Below are positions 9,123-17,925 of a stretch of DNA of 64,000 nucleotides, piece after piece. The stretch comes from Acidimicrobiales bacterium (GTDB lineage Bacteria > Actinomycetota > Acidimicrobiia > Acidimicrobiales > MedAcidi-G1), in assembly GCA_029245675.1 (NCBI GenBank), contig JAQWOV010000019.1, forward strand, positions 1 through 64,000, read 5' to 3'. A model generated the notes under the pieces. That model saw nothing but the letters and a program-made list of their open reading frames with translations, was not told the origin of the DNA and ran no database searches. Position numbers and translations under genes: made by a program. The stretch's first letter is position 1, and each line of letters opens with the position of its first letter.

Positions 9123-9860
9123 ATGAATGATCACGAACTAGCCGGCCTGCTGGCCCAAGAAACAGGTTCTCTGCTACTAGAGGTAAGAGAAAAAGCTTTT
9201 GCATCTGGCAGATCCGGCAAAGAAGTTCAAATGCTTGGAGATCGTTTATCACATGAATATTTAGTTCAGAAGCTTGCTGAATTTCGGCCAGATGACGCAG
9301 TTTTGTCTGAAGAGGGAACCGATGACCTTGAGAGACTTAAAGCTCAACGTACATGGATTGTGGATCCTCTAGACGGAACTCGAGACTATGCATATCCGGA
9401 CAGTAGGGAATGGGCTGTACATGTTGCGTTAGTGACTGAGGGGCAACCCGTTGCGGCAGCGGTAGCTCTTCCGGCTGATAATCATCTCTTTGGGACACAA
9501 CAGACTCCGTTTCATCTTCCTCCGGCTCGGCAAGAACCGATTGTCATCACTAGCCGTAGTCAATGGGGAGAAGCCGAAGAAGTAGCGCGAGCTATTGGTG
9601 GAACAGCTCAAGCATGTGGATCTGCCGGATTCAAAGCCATGGCAGTGGTATCAGGAGCGGTGGATGTTTATGTACACCCCAGTGGACTTTATGAATGGGA
9701 CACTTGTGCTCCGGCGGCAGTAGCAGAGGCAGCCGGGTTTGACGTTAGTGGAGTTGATGGTGAGCGGCTCCACTTCAATAAACCGCGTCCTGTTGTTGCA
9801 GGACTTTTGATCTCTCGTCCTGAATACACAGAAGTAGTAAAAGAAACTCTTCGATGGTGA
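9123..9860 (+). CDS. Inositol monophosphatase-family phosphatase (CysQ-like)
   Basis: This 245-residue protein has the lithium-sensitive phosphatase motifs. LSEEGTDD supplies the first acidic ligand, WIVDPLDGTRDYAYP is the central DPLDGT metal site, and YEWDTCAPAAVAEAAG is the WDxxA motif near the C-terminus. Members hydrolyse inositol phosphates or 3'-phosphoadenosine 5'-phosphate. The short form resembles actinobacterial CysQ proteins, but the substrate is uncertain. GGAG lies five bases before the ATG. The cobalamin riboswitch begins right after it. Confidence 0.85.
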   Translation: MNDHELAGLLAQETGSLLLEVREKAFASGRSGKEVQMLGDRLSHEYLVQKLAEFRPDDAVLSEEGTDDLERLKAQRTWIVDPLDGTRDYAYPDSREWAVHVALVTEGQPVAAAVALPADNHLFGTQQTPFHLPPARQEPIVITSRSQWGEAEEVARAIGGTAQACGSAGFKAMAVVSGAVDVYVHPSGLYEWDTCAPAAVAEAAGFDVSGVDGERLHFNKPRPVVAGLLISRPEYTEVVKETLRW

Positions 9861-9887
9861 TCTGTAAAAGGTGTAATTACAAGAAAC

Positions 9888-10003
9888 TTTAAGGTATTGT
9901 TTCTTTACCTTATGAAAGGCGAAGCTGGTGAGAATCCAGCGCTGTCCCGCAACTGTGTACTCAAATTTTGAGTGAGTCAGGTCGACCTTCATAGGGCTTC
10001 GGC
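9888..10003 (+). ncRNA. Cobalamin (adenosylcobalamin-type) riboswitch
   Basis: The leader of the B12 importer carries the conserved cobalamin aptamer parts in order. GGTGAGAATCCAGC is followed by GCTGTCCCGCAACTGT, a perfectly paired variable arm (ACTCAA/TTGAGT at 9959-9973), and the B12 box GAGTCAGGTCGACCTT. The flanks TATGAA and TTCATA pair to close the core. Ligand binding should lower expression of the downstream operon. Outer boundaries are approximate. Confidence 0.93.
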
Positions 10004-10029
10004 AAAAATTCTCGCGGAAGAGCGGCTGA

Positions 10030-10045
10030 TGACAGTTTCCTGTCA
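10030..10045 (+). promoter_or_regulatory. Expression-platform hairpin between riboswitch and btuF
   Basis: A perfect six-pair stem TGACAG/CTGTCA with loop TTTC lies between the aptamer and the ribosome-binding site AGGAG (10069-10073, four bases before ATG 10078). Part of its right arm (GTCA, 10042-10045) could instead pair with TGAC at 10054-10057. No run of T follows directly, so control of translation initiation looks more likely than an intrinsic terminator. The switching role is inferred. Confidence 0.4.
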
Positions 10046-10077
10046 CCCCGTTTTGACGAGGCATAGATAGGAGAAAA

Positions 10078-11046
10078 ATGTTTAGTTCACGGTTGGCGGC
10101 AAAGCGCACCGTAGTTGTAATAGCAGCATTGCTTACAACAGTTCTAGGATCTGCTTGTAGTTCTCAGCAAGGTTCTGAAGTAGTGGCAATTTCGGCAAAT
10201 TCGGAAACTACAACTACGACAGAAGCAGTTATTGAGACTACGACTACAACAGAGGCTGAATCTTTGGATGAGCCTTCAACGCCAGACTACCCTCAAGCCA
10301 TCATCTCATTGTCGGCAACAGCGACAGAGATACTCTTTGCTATAGGAGCGGGAGATCAGGTAATAGCGGTTGATAAATATTCAACTTACCCCGTAGAAGC
10401 ACCAATGACAGATTTGTCAGGCTTCACTCCTAATGTTGAAGCAATAGCAGAATATAACCCTGATCTAGTGGTCATTTCTTATGACCCAGGGGACCTTGTT
10501 GCAGGTTTAGAACTTCTAGACATAGAGGTGCTCGTACAGGGAACAGCTTCATCTCTTGAAGGAACGTATTCTCAAATATCTGAATTAGGAGAAAAAACTG
10601 GTCACTCTGAAACTGCAGAAGAATTAAATGAGTCTATTGTTTCAGACTTAGCTTCTTTGGCTGAAGATCCAGTAGGAGCAGGTCTAACTTATTTCCATGA
10701 GGTTGACAACACTCTTTACACGGCAACCTCTTCAACTTTCATTGGCCAACTCTATTCACTTTTAGGATTAGAAAATATTGCAGATCCTGCAGACGACCAA
10801 GGATTTGGGTACCCACAACTATCTCCAGAATACATAATTAGTGCCAACCCAGATTTAATCTTTCTCGCTGATGCAGTTTGGGGAGAGTCGGTAGAGACTT
10901 TAGCTGAACGACCAGGATGGGCAGAATTAACTGCCGTACAAAATAATTGGGTTGTTGAGTTAGATGAGACTTCTGGGCGTTGGGGTCCTCGAGTTGTTGA
11001 CTTCTTAACTCAAATACACTCCGCGATAATCGATTTAACGAATTAA
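10078..11046 (+). CDS. btuF: Cobalamin ABC transporter, substrate-binding lipoprotein
   Basis: This 322-residue protein has a signal peptide with a lipobox-like end (LGSAC, Cys at about residue 27). A Thr-rich linker with two TTTTTEA-like runs follows, then a periplasmic-binding fold of the BtuF/FhuD class. Typical segments are PQAIISLSATATEILFAIG at the start of the domain and NPDLVVISYD in the first lobe. Its position behind a cobalamin riboswitch and in front of a BtuC permease and BtuD ATPase makes corrinoid binding the likely role. A siderophore-type binder would otherwise look similar. Confidence 0.88.
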   Translation: MFSSRLAAKRTVVVIAALLTTVLGSACSSQQGSEVVAISANSETTTTTEAVIETTTTTEAESLDEPSTPDYPQAIISLSATATEILFAIGAGDQVIAVDKYSTYPVEAPMTDLSGFTPNVEAIAEYNPDLVVISYDPGDLVAGLELLDIEVLVQGTASSLEGTYSQISELGEKTGHSETAEELNESIVSDLASLAEDPVGAGLTYFHEVDNTLYTATSSTFIGQLYSLLGLENIADPADDQGFGYPQLSPEYIISANPDLIFLADAVWGESVETLAERPGWAELTAVQNNWVVELDETSGRWGPRVVDFLTQIHSAIIDLTN

Positions 11047-11058
11047 GTTAGTTCGAAT

Positions 11059-12129
11059 ATGAGACCTTTAATCCAAGTCAACGATTCGGAAAAATATGAA
11101 GGTCCAGCAAAACTAAAAATCTGGTGGCTAGTTGTAGCCATCTTGGCTGCAGGAACAGTTGTGGTGCTAGGTCTAATACTAGGCCCCGCTTCCCTTGGAG
11201 TCAGAGAAGTATTAGTAGAGGTACTAGATCGACTGCCCTTTATTGATACTGATTCAGGACTATCGGCACGTGAGCAAGCAATTGTGTGGGAAATTCGTCT
11301 TCCACGCGTGGTTCTAGGGTTACTCGTAGGAGCAATGCTGGCTACCGCTGGCGCCTCATATCAAGGAGTATTTCGCAATCCTCTAGCCGATCCTTATCTA
11401 CTAGGGGTTGCCGCCGGAGCAGGATTTGGAGCAACCGTTGCAATCGTTTCAGGACTTGGCGACGGTATAGGAACTTTTGATGCTGTTCCAATGTTGGCTT
11501 TTGCGGGGGCCCTTATAGCTGTAACTCTTACTTACTTAGTCGGATTTTCGACAGGACGCATTGACCCAGTAACAAGTTTGGTGCTAGCAGGCGTAGCAGT
11601 AGCGAGTTTTTTTACTGCGGTTCAAACCTTTGTGCAACAACGTGATTCAGAAACAATCCGGCAAGTCTATTTCTTCGTACTCGGACAACTTCGGACTGCT
11701 GGATGGGATGAGGTGTTACTTATTTCTCCGTATGTGGGAACCTGTCTGCTTATTTTATTGCTATTAAGGAGACGGCTAGATGTTCTCGGAGTTGGCGATG
11801 AAGAAGCCGGATCATTGGGTGTGGATGTCCGTTTGGTTCGACTGGTGGCAGTGTTGGCGGCATCACTAGGAACTGCTGCTGTTGTTGCAGTAAGTGGACT
11901 CATTGGCTTTGTTGGCATCATCGTTCCTCATACCATTAGGCTTATTTTTGGATTTAGCTATCGAATAATTCTTCCCCTAACTATTTTGTTTGGCGGGGCG
12001 TTTTTAGTAGGAGCAGATTTAGTAGCTCGACTAGCTCTTGAGCCTGCAGAAATTCCGATCGGTGTTGTTACTGCCTTCATGGGCGCACCATTTTTTGTCC
12101 TAGTTCTTCGAACTTCTAGGAGGCTTTAA
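11059..12129 (+). CDS. btuC: Cobalamin ABC transporter permease (FecCD family)
   Basis: This 356-residue integral membrane protein belongs to the FecCD/BtuC family. Landmarks are IRLPRVVLGLLVGAMLA and GVFRNPLADPYLLGVAAGAG near the N-terminal third, and SGLIGFVGIIVPHTIRL, which contains the loop contacting the ATPase. About nine or ten helices fit. It lies 12 bases after btuF. Its stop overlaps the ATPase start as TAATG, so translation is probably coupled. Confidence 0.92.
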   Translation: MRPLIQVNDSEKYEGPAKLKIWWLVVAILAAGTVVVLGLILGPASLGVREVLVEVLDRLPFIDTDSGLSAREQAIVWEIRLPRVVLGLLVGAMLATAGASYQGVFRNPLADPYLLGVAAGAGFGATVAIVSGLGDGIGTFDAVPMLAFAGALIAVTLTYLVGFSTGRIDPVTSLVLAGVAVASFFTAVQTFVQQRDSETIRQVYFFVLGQLRTAGWDEVLLISPYVGTCLLILLLLRRRLDVLGVGDEEAGSLGVDVRLVRLVAVLAASLGTAAVVAVSGLIGFVGIIVPHTIRLIFGFSYRIILPLTILFGGAFLVGADLVARLALEPAEIPIGVVTAFMGAPFFVLVLRTSRRL

Positions 12130-12917
12130 TGGAAGCAATTTCTTGCAGGTCTCTTCGCGTTAGTTTCGGAACAACAGAAGTATTACGCGGAGTCAATTTA
12201 GAAGTACCAAAAGGTGGATGGACAACAGTTGTCGGTCCTAATGGTTCAGGAAAAACGACGCTTCTTCGGACCATCGCAGGGCTTCAAGTATCTCAGGGTC
12301 TGATACAAATTGATGGCCATTCTCTTGGCGCTTACAGTCGTAGAGAAGTTGCTAAACAGATAGCGATTGTTCCACAACAGCCAGTTATACCGCACGGAAT
12401 GAAAGTACTTGATTACGTACTTTTAGGGCGAACATCACATCTTGGATTCTTTGAAACTGAAAAAAAGTCTGACATAGAAATGGCACGTTCAGCGTTAGAT
12501 GAACTTGACGTTCGTTTCGCTGAATCAAGAACGATGGGCACCTTATCCGGAGGAGAGATACAGAGAGTGGTTGTGGCGAGAGCCTTGACACAAGGATCTC
12601 CGGTCCTACTTTTAGATGAACCAACTACTGCATTAGATATAGGGCACCAACAAGAAATGTTGGAGGCAGTAGATGGATTGAGGCAGCGGCTGAATTTGAC
12701 GGTTTTAGCGACAATGCACGACTTGACTCTTGCTGGTCAATATGCAGATTCTTTAATTCTGTTAGAACGAGGCGAAGTAGTTGCATCAGGAACACCGCAA
12801 GAAGTATTAACTGAAGAGCAAATAACTCAACATTACGGAGCTTCAATAAAAGTCATCAATGATGGCTTCGGTCCCATCGTTACTCCGGTAAGGAGAGGAA
12901 CTAATTCGCCGGAGTAA
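12129..12917 (+). CDS. btuD: Cobalamin ABC transporter ATPase
   Basis: This 262-residue ATPase has Walker A VGPNGSGKTT (35-44), the Q-loop VPQQP, signature LSGGEIQR, Walker B VLLLDEPTTALD and the switch His in ATMHDLTLAGQYADS. These features place it in the FepC/BtuD group. It powers the B12 importer with the two genes before it. The final bases overlap the convergent hibernation-factor gene by 17 bases. Confidence 0.92.
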   Translation: MEAISCRSLRVSFGTTEVLRGVNLEVPKGGWTTVVGPNGSGKTTLLRTIAGLQVSQGLIQIDGHSLGAYSRREVAKQIAIVPQQPVIPHGMKVLDYVLLGRTSHLGFFETEKKSDIEMARSALDELDVRFAESRTMGTLSGGEIQRVVVARALTQGSPVLLLDEPTTALDIGHQQEMLEAVDGLRQRLNLTVLATMHDLTLAGQYADSLILLERGEVVASGTPQEVLTEEQITQHYGASIKVINDGFGPIVTPVRRGTNSPE

Positions 12918-13719
12918 TTAACCCATAATGCCCGTCAAATCTTCGATATAAAATCTGTCCTCTTCCACCTGGAGAATCAGCAAAGAAAACAAAAGGTTCT
13001 TCTCCAACAGCTAATAAAGCTTTAGCTTCAGCTAGAGGCAGATGGTTTAAAACTAGAGAACTAGGAAGAATAGGAGGCCTTGTATTCCCGGGAAGAGTTT
13101 CTCCAGTTGTCGTTGGCATCACATATAATTTTCCTCCGCCATTTCGATAGACCACTCTGTCAATGTTGTGGTCGCAATCAAAAAAGAGGTAGAAGTCATG
13201 ATCTAACTGATCCATCTCGTCAGCAGCCTCTTCTAAACTGACAGGCCTCATAGCTAAACTTTTGTGCCGAACTACTTCACGTTCTTCATTTGGGATCCTT
13301 GAATAGCCAGGAACTTGTCCGCGTTCCGCCGAACTTGTTTCGTGGCGGGTATTTTCCTTTTTTGTAGCTCGCCGTAAGCGATTGAGAGTTTGCTTACGCC
13401 TATCCTCAAAACGCTTGCGTCTTCTTCTGAGACGCCTACTTAACTTGTCAACTAGTAAGTCAACGGCTTCGGTCATTGAGCGCCCAGCAGCGTGAGCACG
13501 AATCGGAGTTCCATTCAGATCTAATGAGGCCTCTGCGATTGCTGGCAATTCCAGTCTAGATTTTGACCGAATTTTCAGTTTCACAACTGCAGCAATTACA
13601 GGCTCATGTCCGAACTCGCATAGGTGCCGAATTTTCGTTAGAGCATTTTCTCTGTCTTTAGATTCGACATCTCCGCTAGTAAGGAGATCGATATCACAAA
13701 TATCATGCGGCTTAACCAA
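12901..13719 (-). CDS. hpf: Ribosome hibernation-promoting factor with two C-terminal domains
   Basis: This 272-residue protein is recognised as a long HPF/RaiA-type protein. Residues about 15-105 match the ribosome-binding N-terminal domain (LDLNGTPIRAHAAGRSMTEA, then a very basic helix, KLSRRLRRRRKRFEDRRKQ). The first C-terminal (S30AE-C) domain follows at about 155-205 (KSLAMRPVSLEEAADEM, VVYRNGGGKLYVM). A second, diverged copy lies at about 220-270 (LPLAEAKALLAVGEEPFVFF, YRRFDGHYGLI). The C-terminal domain normally drives dimerisation of 70S ribosomes into inactive 100S. The start is TTG 13719, backed by GAGGG at 13726-13730 and an in-frame stop just upstream. Confidence 0.82.
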   Translation of the reverse strand: MVKPHDICDIDLLTSGDVESKDRENALTKIRHLCEFGHEPVIAAVVKLKIRSKSRLELPAIAEASLDLNGTPIRAHAAGRSMTEAVDLLVDKLSRRLRRRRKRFEDRRKQTLNRLRRATKKENTRHETSSAERGQVPGYSRIPNEEREVVRHKSLAMRPVSLEEAADEMDQLDHDFYLFFDCDHNIDRVVYRNGGGKLYVMPTTTGETLPGNTRPPILPSSLVLNHLPLAEAKALLAVGEEPFVFFADSPGGRGQILYRRFDGHYGLITPAN

Positions 13720-13814
13720 GTCATTCCCTCAATTCAGGTTCTCATATTTTTGATGTAATTGATCTTCGCGCATTTATCCACCGATGTCATGTAAATTCGG
13801 TACAGAATTCTTAG

Positions 13815-14540
13815 ATGAAAGTTTTATTATCTAAAGCACTTGGTCTATCTTCTCGAGAAATGGTTTGCACAGTTGGAGGCGGAGGTAAAACAACCATGGT
13901 TCTCGCTCTTGCTTCGGAAGCGTCGGCAGCGCATCATCCGGTAATAGTGACAACCACAACAAAGATGGGGCTAAATGAAAGTAGTGGGCTTATTTCGGTA
14001 AGTGATGACAATCCGTTATTTAAAGACCAGGCAGTTCGTTGGATAGGAAAAATTGAGGGCGACAGAATCCTTGGGCGCAGTAGAGAGGAAATTGACAGAT
14101 ATTTCTCTAACTTCTCTGGATGGCTTCTTGTTGAGGCAGACGGCGCTCGGCGACGACCAATAAAAGCACCAGCAAGCCATGAGCCACCTATACCGACACA
14201 AGCAACAGTAGTAGTGCTAAATATTGGATTAGATGCAATAGGGAAGCCGATTGTTGATGTAGCTCATCGGCCAGAAATATTGGCAAAGATATTAGACGTG
14301 GGAATAGATGCTCTGATCACTCCTAAAATGGTTGCATCTTTAATAGTTCATGATTCAGGCGGCAAAAAACAAATTCCAGATCCCTCTCGGTTCCTTATCG
14401 CATTAACTAAATGCACCGAAGAACGAGAAGGTTTAGCGGATCAGATAATCGATAGACTCTTTGACGAAACGGATCCACCTGAAAGAGTTCTCTTAATTGG
14501 GCGACCAGGGGAAACTATAAGGTCAGAAATGCTTATCTGA
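13815..14540 (+). CDS. YqeC-like P-loop protein (putative selenium-dependent hydroxylase accessory family)
   Basis: This 241-residue protein opens with a P-loop, [19 protein letters not shown] (about residues 18-36), followed by [10 protein letters not shown] and [15 protein letters not shown]. This pattern is characteristic of the YqeC family. YqeC is genomically linked to selenium-dependent molybdenum hydroxylases, where it is thought to act in cofactor maturation. None of those hydroxylase genes is in this window, so the role here is open. The 3' end overlaps the convergent fumarase gene by eight bases. Confidence 0.72.
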   Translation: MKVLLSKALGLSSREMVCTVGGGGKTTMVLALASEASAAHHPVIVTTTTKMGLNESSGLISVSDDNPLFKDQAVRWIGKIEGDRILGRSREEIDRYFSNFSGWLLVEADGARRRPIKAPASHEPPIPTQATVVVLNIGLDAIGKPIVDVAHRPEILAKILDVGIDALITPKMVASLIVHDSGGKKQIPDPSRFLIALTKCTEEREGLADQIIDRLFDETDPPERVLLIGRPGETIRSEMLI

Positions 14541-16182
14541 TTTCCACAGAAGTTGTGACCTGATTGTAAAAATCATTCCCTTTGTCATCAATAACTATGA
14601 AGGCTGGAAAATCTTCAACAACAATGCGCCATACAGCTTCCATTCCCAATTCCGGATACTCAAGAACTTCAACTTTCCTGATGGAGTCTTTAGCTAACCG
14701 GGCAGCTGGACCGCCGATGGACCCAAGGTAAAAACCTTTATTACGTACACAAGATTCGGAGACCTGAGTTGAACGGTTACCTTTAGCCAACATCACCAAA
14801 CTTCCGCCAGCAGCCTGGAATCGTTCCACATAAGAGTCCATGCGGCCCGCAGTTGTAGGCCCAAAAGAACCCGAAGCGTAACCTTTTGGTGTTTTGGCTG
14901 GACCGGCGTAGTACACAGGATGATTTTTTAAGTAGTCAGGCATTTCTTCACCGGCATCAAGCAATTCAGATATTTTTGCATGAGCGATATCTCGGGCTAC
15001 TACAAGAGTGCCTGTAAGTGAAAGCCGAGTAGTGACGGGATGTTTTGATAACTCGTTCTGTATCTCTGACATTGGCTGGTCAAGATCGATGGGAATGACT
15101 TGATCTGTAAGTTCATCGCCAATTATCTCGGGAAGGAATCGCGCAGGGTCTTCTTCCAGAATTTCGAGAAAAATTCCTTCTTTCGTGATTTTTCCTAATG
15201 CTTGTCGATCTGCCGAGCAAGAAACGGCGATACCAACAGGATTTGAAGCACCGTGGCGAGGTAAACGAATTACTCGAACGTCGTGACAGAAGTATTTACC
15301 TCCAAATTGTGCCCCAATGCCAAAATTACGTGTCATTTCCAGAACGCGTTCTTCCCAATCTAAATCTCGGAAAGCATGGCCAGAAATATTTCCAGATGTA
15401 GGCAAATTGTCGAGGTAATGGGCCGATGCATACTTGGCGACCTTTAAAGTATGTTCCGCTGATGTTCCTCCAATAACAACAGCTAGATGATAAGGCGGAC
15501 AAGCGGAGGTTCCGAGATTGCGAAGTTTCTCTTCAAGAAACGAACTTAAACTGTCGGGGTTTAGTAGAGCTTTTGTTTCTTGGTAAAGGAAGCTCTTGTT
15601 TGCTGAGCCTCCACCTTTTGCCATGAAAAGAAATTTGTATTCCTCTCCGCTGACGGACTCAATTTCAATTTGAGCAGGCAAATTATTTTTCGTGTTCTCC
15701 TCTGTGAACATATCTAAAGGAGCTAACTGAGAATATCTGAGGTTGTTGTCTTGATAGGTGTCGTAGATTCCGCGTGATATTTCTTCCCGATCATCACCAG
15801 GTGTTAGAACCTGCTGCCCTTTTTTGGCAGACACAATAGCGGTGCCGGTGTCTTGGCAAGAAGGAAGTACTCCACCTGCCGCAATACAAGCATTTTGAAG
15901 TAATTCAGTAGCGACAAACCGATCATTGGTGGAAGCTTCGGGATCATCAAGGATCGCCGCCACTTGCGCTAAATGCTCAGGGCGTAAAAGATGCGCTATA
16001 TCGCGCATAGCAGTAGCGGTTAATAAACGGATTGCCTCGTTGCTGACCTCTAAGAACTCTTTTCCATGAGGGCCTTCAACGACCTTCACTCCCTCTTCAG
16101 AGAGTTTTCGGAAATTTGTCGTCGTGTAGGGGTCACTAGTAAGAGGTAACAAATCCGTGAAGTTGAACTTCGCTTCATTCAT
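14533..16182 (-). CDS. fumA: Fumarate hydratase, class I (iron-sulfur type)
   Basis: This 549-residue enzyme interconverts fumarate and malate in the citric acid cycle. It is the fused single-chain class I form. The N-terminal lyase half contains [12 protein letters not shown] with one cluster Cys and [21 protein letters not shown]. The C-terminal half carries [26 protein letters not shown] and [14 protein letters not shown]. The [4Fe-4S] cluster makes it oxygen-sensitive. ATG 16182 is preferred to the GTG at 16188. Confidence 0.93.
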   Translation of the reverse strand: MNEAKFNFTDLLPLTSDPYTTTNFRKLSEEGVKVVEGPHGKEFLEVSNEAIRLLTATAMRDIAHLLRPEHLAQVAAILDDPEASTNDRFVATELLQNACIAAGGVLPSCQDTGTAIVSAKKGQQVLTPGDDREEISRGIYDTYQDNNLRYSQLAPLDMFTEENTKNNLPAQIEIESVSGEEYKFLFMAKGGGSANKSFLYQETKALLNPDSLSSFLEEKLRNLGTSACPPYHLAVVIGGTSAEHTLKVAKYASAHYLDNLPTSGNISGHAFRDLDWEERVLEMTRNFGIGAQFGGKYFCHDVRVIRLPRHGASNPVGIAVSCSADRQALGKITKEGIFLEILEEDPARFLPEIIGDELTDQVIPIDLDQPMSEIQNELSKHPVTTRLSLTGTLVVARDIAHAKISELLDAGEEMPDYLKNHPVYYAGPAKTPKGYASGSFGPTTAGRMDSYVERFQAAGGSLVMLAKGNRSTQVSESCVRNKGFYLGSIGGPAARLAKDSIRKVEVLEYPELGMEAVWRIVVEDFPAFIVIDDKGNDFYNQVTTSVEIR

Positions 16183-16220
16183 AAACACAACGGTAGCGCT
16201 GTGTTAAGCAACACTGGGGA

Positions 16221-17258
16221 CTAATTAGAAGATAACTCTGAAACGATAGGAGCCCAGAACTCAAGATTTAAGTGTCGAGAAACAGAATAGAAGGTCATTC
16301 TGTCAATGCAGTCACCCCAACGAGCAGTAATTCGGCTAGCAATTTGATCGGGTTCGCCGACTATGGCAAAAGTTTCGAGTATCTCATCGTCAATAAGATC
16401 TCCCATGGCGACCCACTCACCTTTCTTTGAAAGAGTGTTCAATTCGGTTTGAAGATCACCCCATCCATGCATATCTAAAACAGGTCTATAAGCCGGAGTT
16501 GATGCATAAAAAGCAATTTGTTGACGGATTCCTCTAGCGGCATCTTCCATTTCGTCTTCGTTTCGTCCAGTGACAATAAATCCAGGTCCAGAAATTTCAA
16601 AGTCGGCAAGGGTTCGTCCAGAAGCAGTTAAGCCTTTTTCTAATGCCGGCAGAGTTACTTCACGTAAGTACGCCTCTGTAGAGAAACTATGACAGACGAT
16701 GCCGTCACATACTTCGCCAGCGACTTCAGTCATCATCGGTCCAACAGCAGAAATAAAAATCTTTGGTATACCCGATGGATTGGGACCAGGATTGAAGAAA
16801 GGGGTCATAAGGGTGTGTTGATAAAATTCTCCACGAAAGTTAAGCCGTTCCCCAGTTTCCCATGCATCCCATATTGCCCTGGTAGCTAGGATCATTTCTC
16901 GCATTCGAGCTGCAGGTCGAGACCATTCCATGGAGAAACGTTTAGTTATATGCGGTTTAATTTGAGTACCCAACCCAAGAATAAATCGTCCGCCGCTATA
17001 CCTCTGTAAGTCATATCCTAAATTTGCTAGAAGCATAGGGTTACGGGCGAAACCCACTGCAATCCCTGTTCCAAGCTCGATATTTTCCGTATGCTCAGCT
17101 GCGATCATGTGGGGTAGAAACGGGTCATGGCTTGTTTCTGCAGTCCACGCACCGGCATAACCGCCCGCTTCAATTTCTTTAGCAGCAGCAGCTATTTCAG
17201 AGAACCCACCACTATTAGAGGTAGGTAAGGCCATCGGTAATCCACTATCAATCTTCAT
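16221..17258 (-). CDS. LLM-class, probably F420-dependent, oxidoreductase
   Basis: This 345-residue TIM-barrel protein is of the luciferase-like monooxygenase superfamily. Indicators are GYAGAWTAETSHDPFLPHM, LGTGIAVGFARNPMLLA and GRFILGLGTQIKPHI, which match actinobacterial F420-dependent members. They use F420 for hydride transfer to varied substrates; the substrate here is unknown. The frame is open to 17360, but ATG 17258 (MKIDSGLPMALP) starts at the first strand and avoids overlap with the divergent gene at 17305. Confidence 0.82.
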   Translation of the reverse strand: MKIDSGLPMALPTSNSGGFSEIAAAAKEIEAGGYAGAWTAETSHDPFLPHMIAAEHTENIELGTGIAVGFARNPMLLANLGYDLQRYSGGRFILGLGTQIKPHITKRFSMEWSRPAARMREMILATRAIWDAWETGERLNFRGEFYQHTLMTPFFNPGPNPSGIPKIFISAVGPMMTEVAGEVCDGIVCHSFSTEAYLREVTLPALEKGLTASGRTLADFEISGPGFIVTGRNEDEMEDAARGIRQQIAFYASTPAYRPVLDMHGWGDLQTELNTLSKKGEWVAMGDLIDDEILETFAIVGEPDQIASRITARWGDCIDRMTFYSVSRHLNLEFWAPIVSELSSN

Positions 17259-17304
17259 AACAAAACCATAGCGTAGAGAGAAACCGGCGATATGGTCCGG
17301 ACAT

Positions 17305-17925
17305 ATGGAACTTATTTTGATTCGACATGGCTTACCCGTAAGAGTTGATAACTCTGACACTGGCGAAGAAGCTGACCCTTCTCTTTCTCCTTTGGGAGAG
17401 CGTCAAGCTCAGGCACTCGCTGAATGGTTAATTGAAGGACCCGGAGCACAAAAGATTGATGCAATTTACTCAAGTCCTAAAAAACGAGCATTCGAGACAG
17501 TGCAGCCTTTAGCAAGAGGCCTAGGACAAGAAATAACTATTGAGCCGCGAGTAGTTGAATACGATGCTGGAGAAACCGCATACATTCCCATTGAAGAAAT
17601 CAAAGGAGAGCCCGAGTGGTATGAAATGATCGCAGCAGGCATACCCGACCCCAAAGCTTTTCAAGAACAGGTAATAGATGGCCTTGAATCAATTATTTCA
17701 AATCACTCTGGCGACAGGGTAGTGGTTGGTTGCCACGGAGGAGTCATAGCGGTCTATCTCGCCCATCTCATGGGAGTAAGGCAGCCGTTATTTTTTGAGG
17801 CGCACTACACCTCAATAAATAGAGTGATGGGAGCCTCAACAGGTGAACGAAGCGTTGTTTCAATGAACGAACTTGGTCATTTGCAAGTAGCTAACGTTCC
17901 GCTTTCCTCTCACCCGAAAAGTTAA
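17305..17925 (+). CDS. Histidine phosphatase-family protein
   Basis: This 206-residue protein starts MELILIRHGLPV, where RHG is the phosphoglycerate-mutase-type catalytic motif. SSPKKRAFETVQPL and GCHGGVIAVYL carry the second Arg and His of the active site. Such enzymes hydrolyse phosphate monoesters through a phosphohistidine. The substrate cannot be told. Its end overlaps the convergent acetoacetyl-CoA synthetase gene by four bases. Confidence 0.85.
   Translation: MELILIRHGLPVRVDNSDTGEEADPSLSPLGERQAQALAEWLIEGPGAQKIDAIYSSPKKRAFETVQPLARGLGQEITIEPRVVEYDAGETAYIPIEEIKGEPEWYEMIAAGIPDPKAFQEQVIDGLESIISNHSGDRVVVGCHGGVIAVYLAHLMGVRQPLFFEAHYTSINRVMGASTGERSVVSMNELGHLQVANVPLSSHPKS

Noticed and set aside
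9651-10109. Minus-strand open frame opposite the cobalamin riboswitch
   Set aside because: It runs antisense through the aptamer and two real genes; the translated text is low-complexity and unlike any protein.
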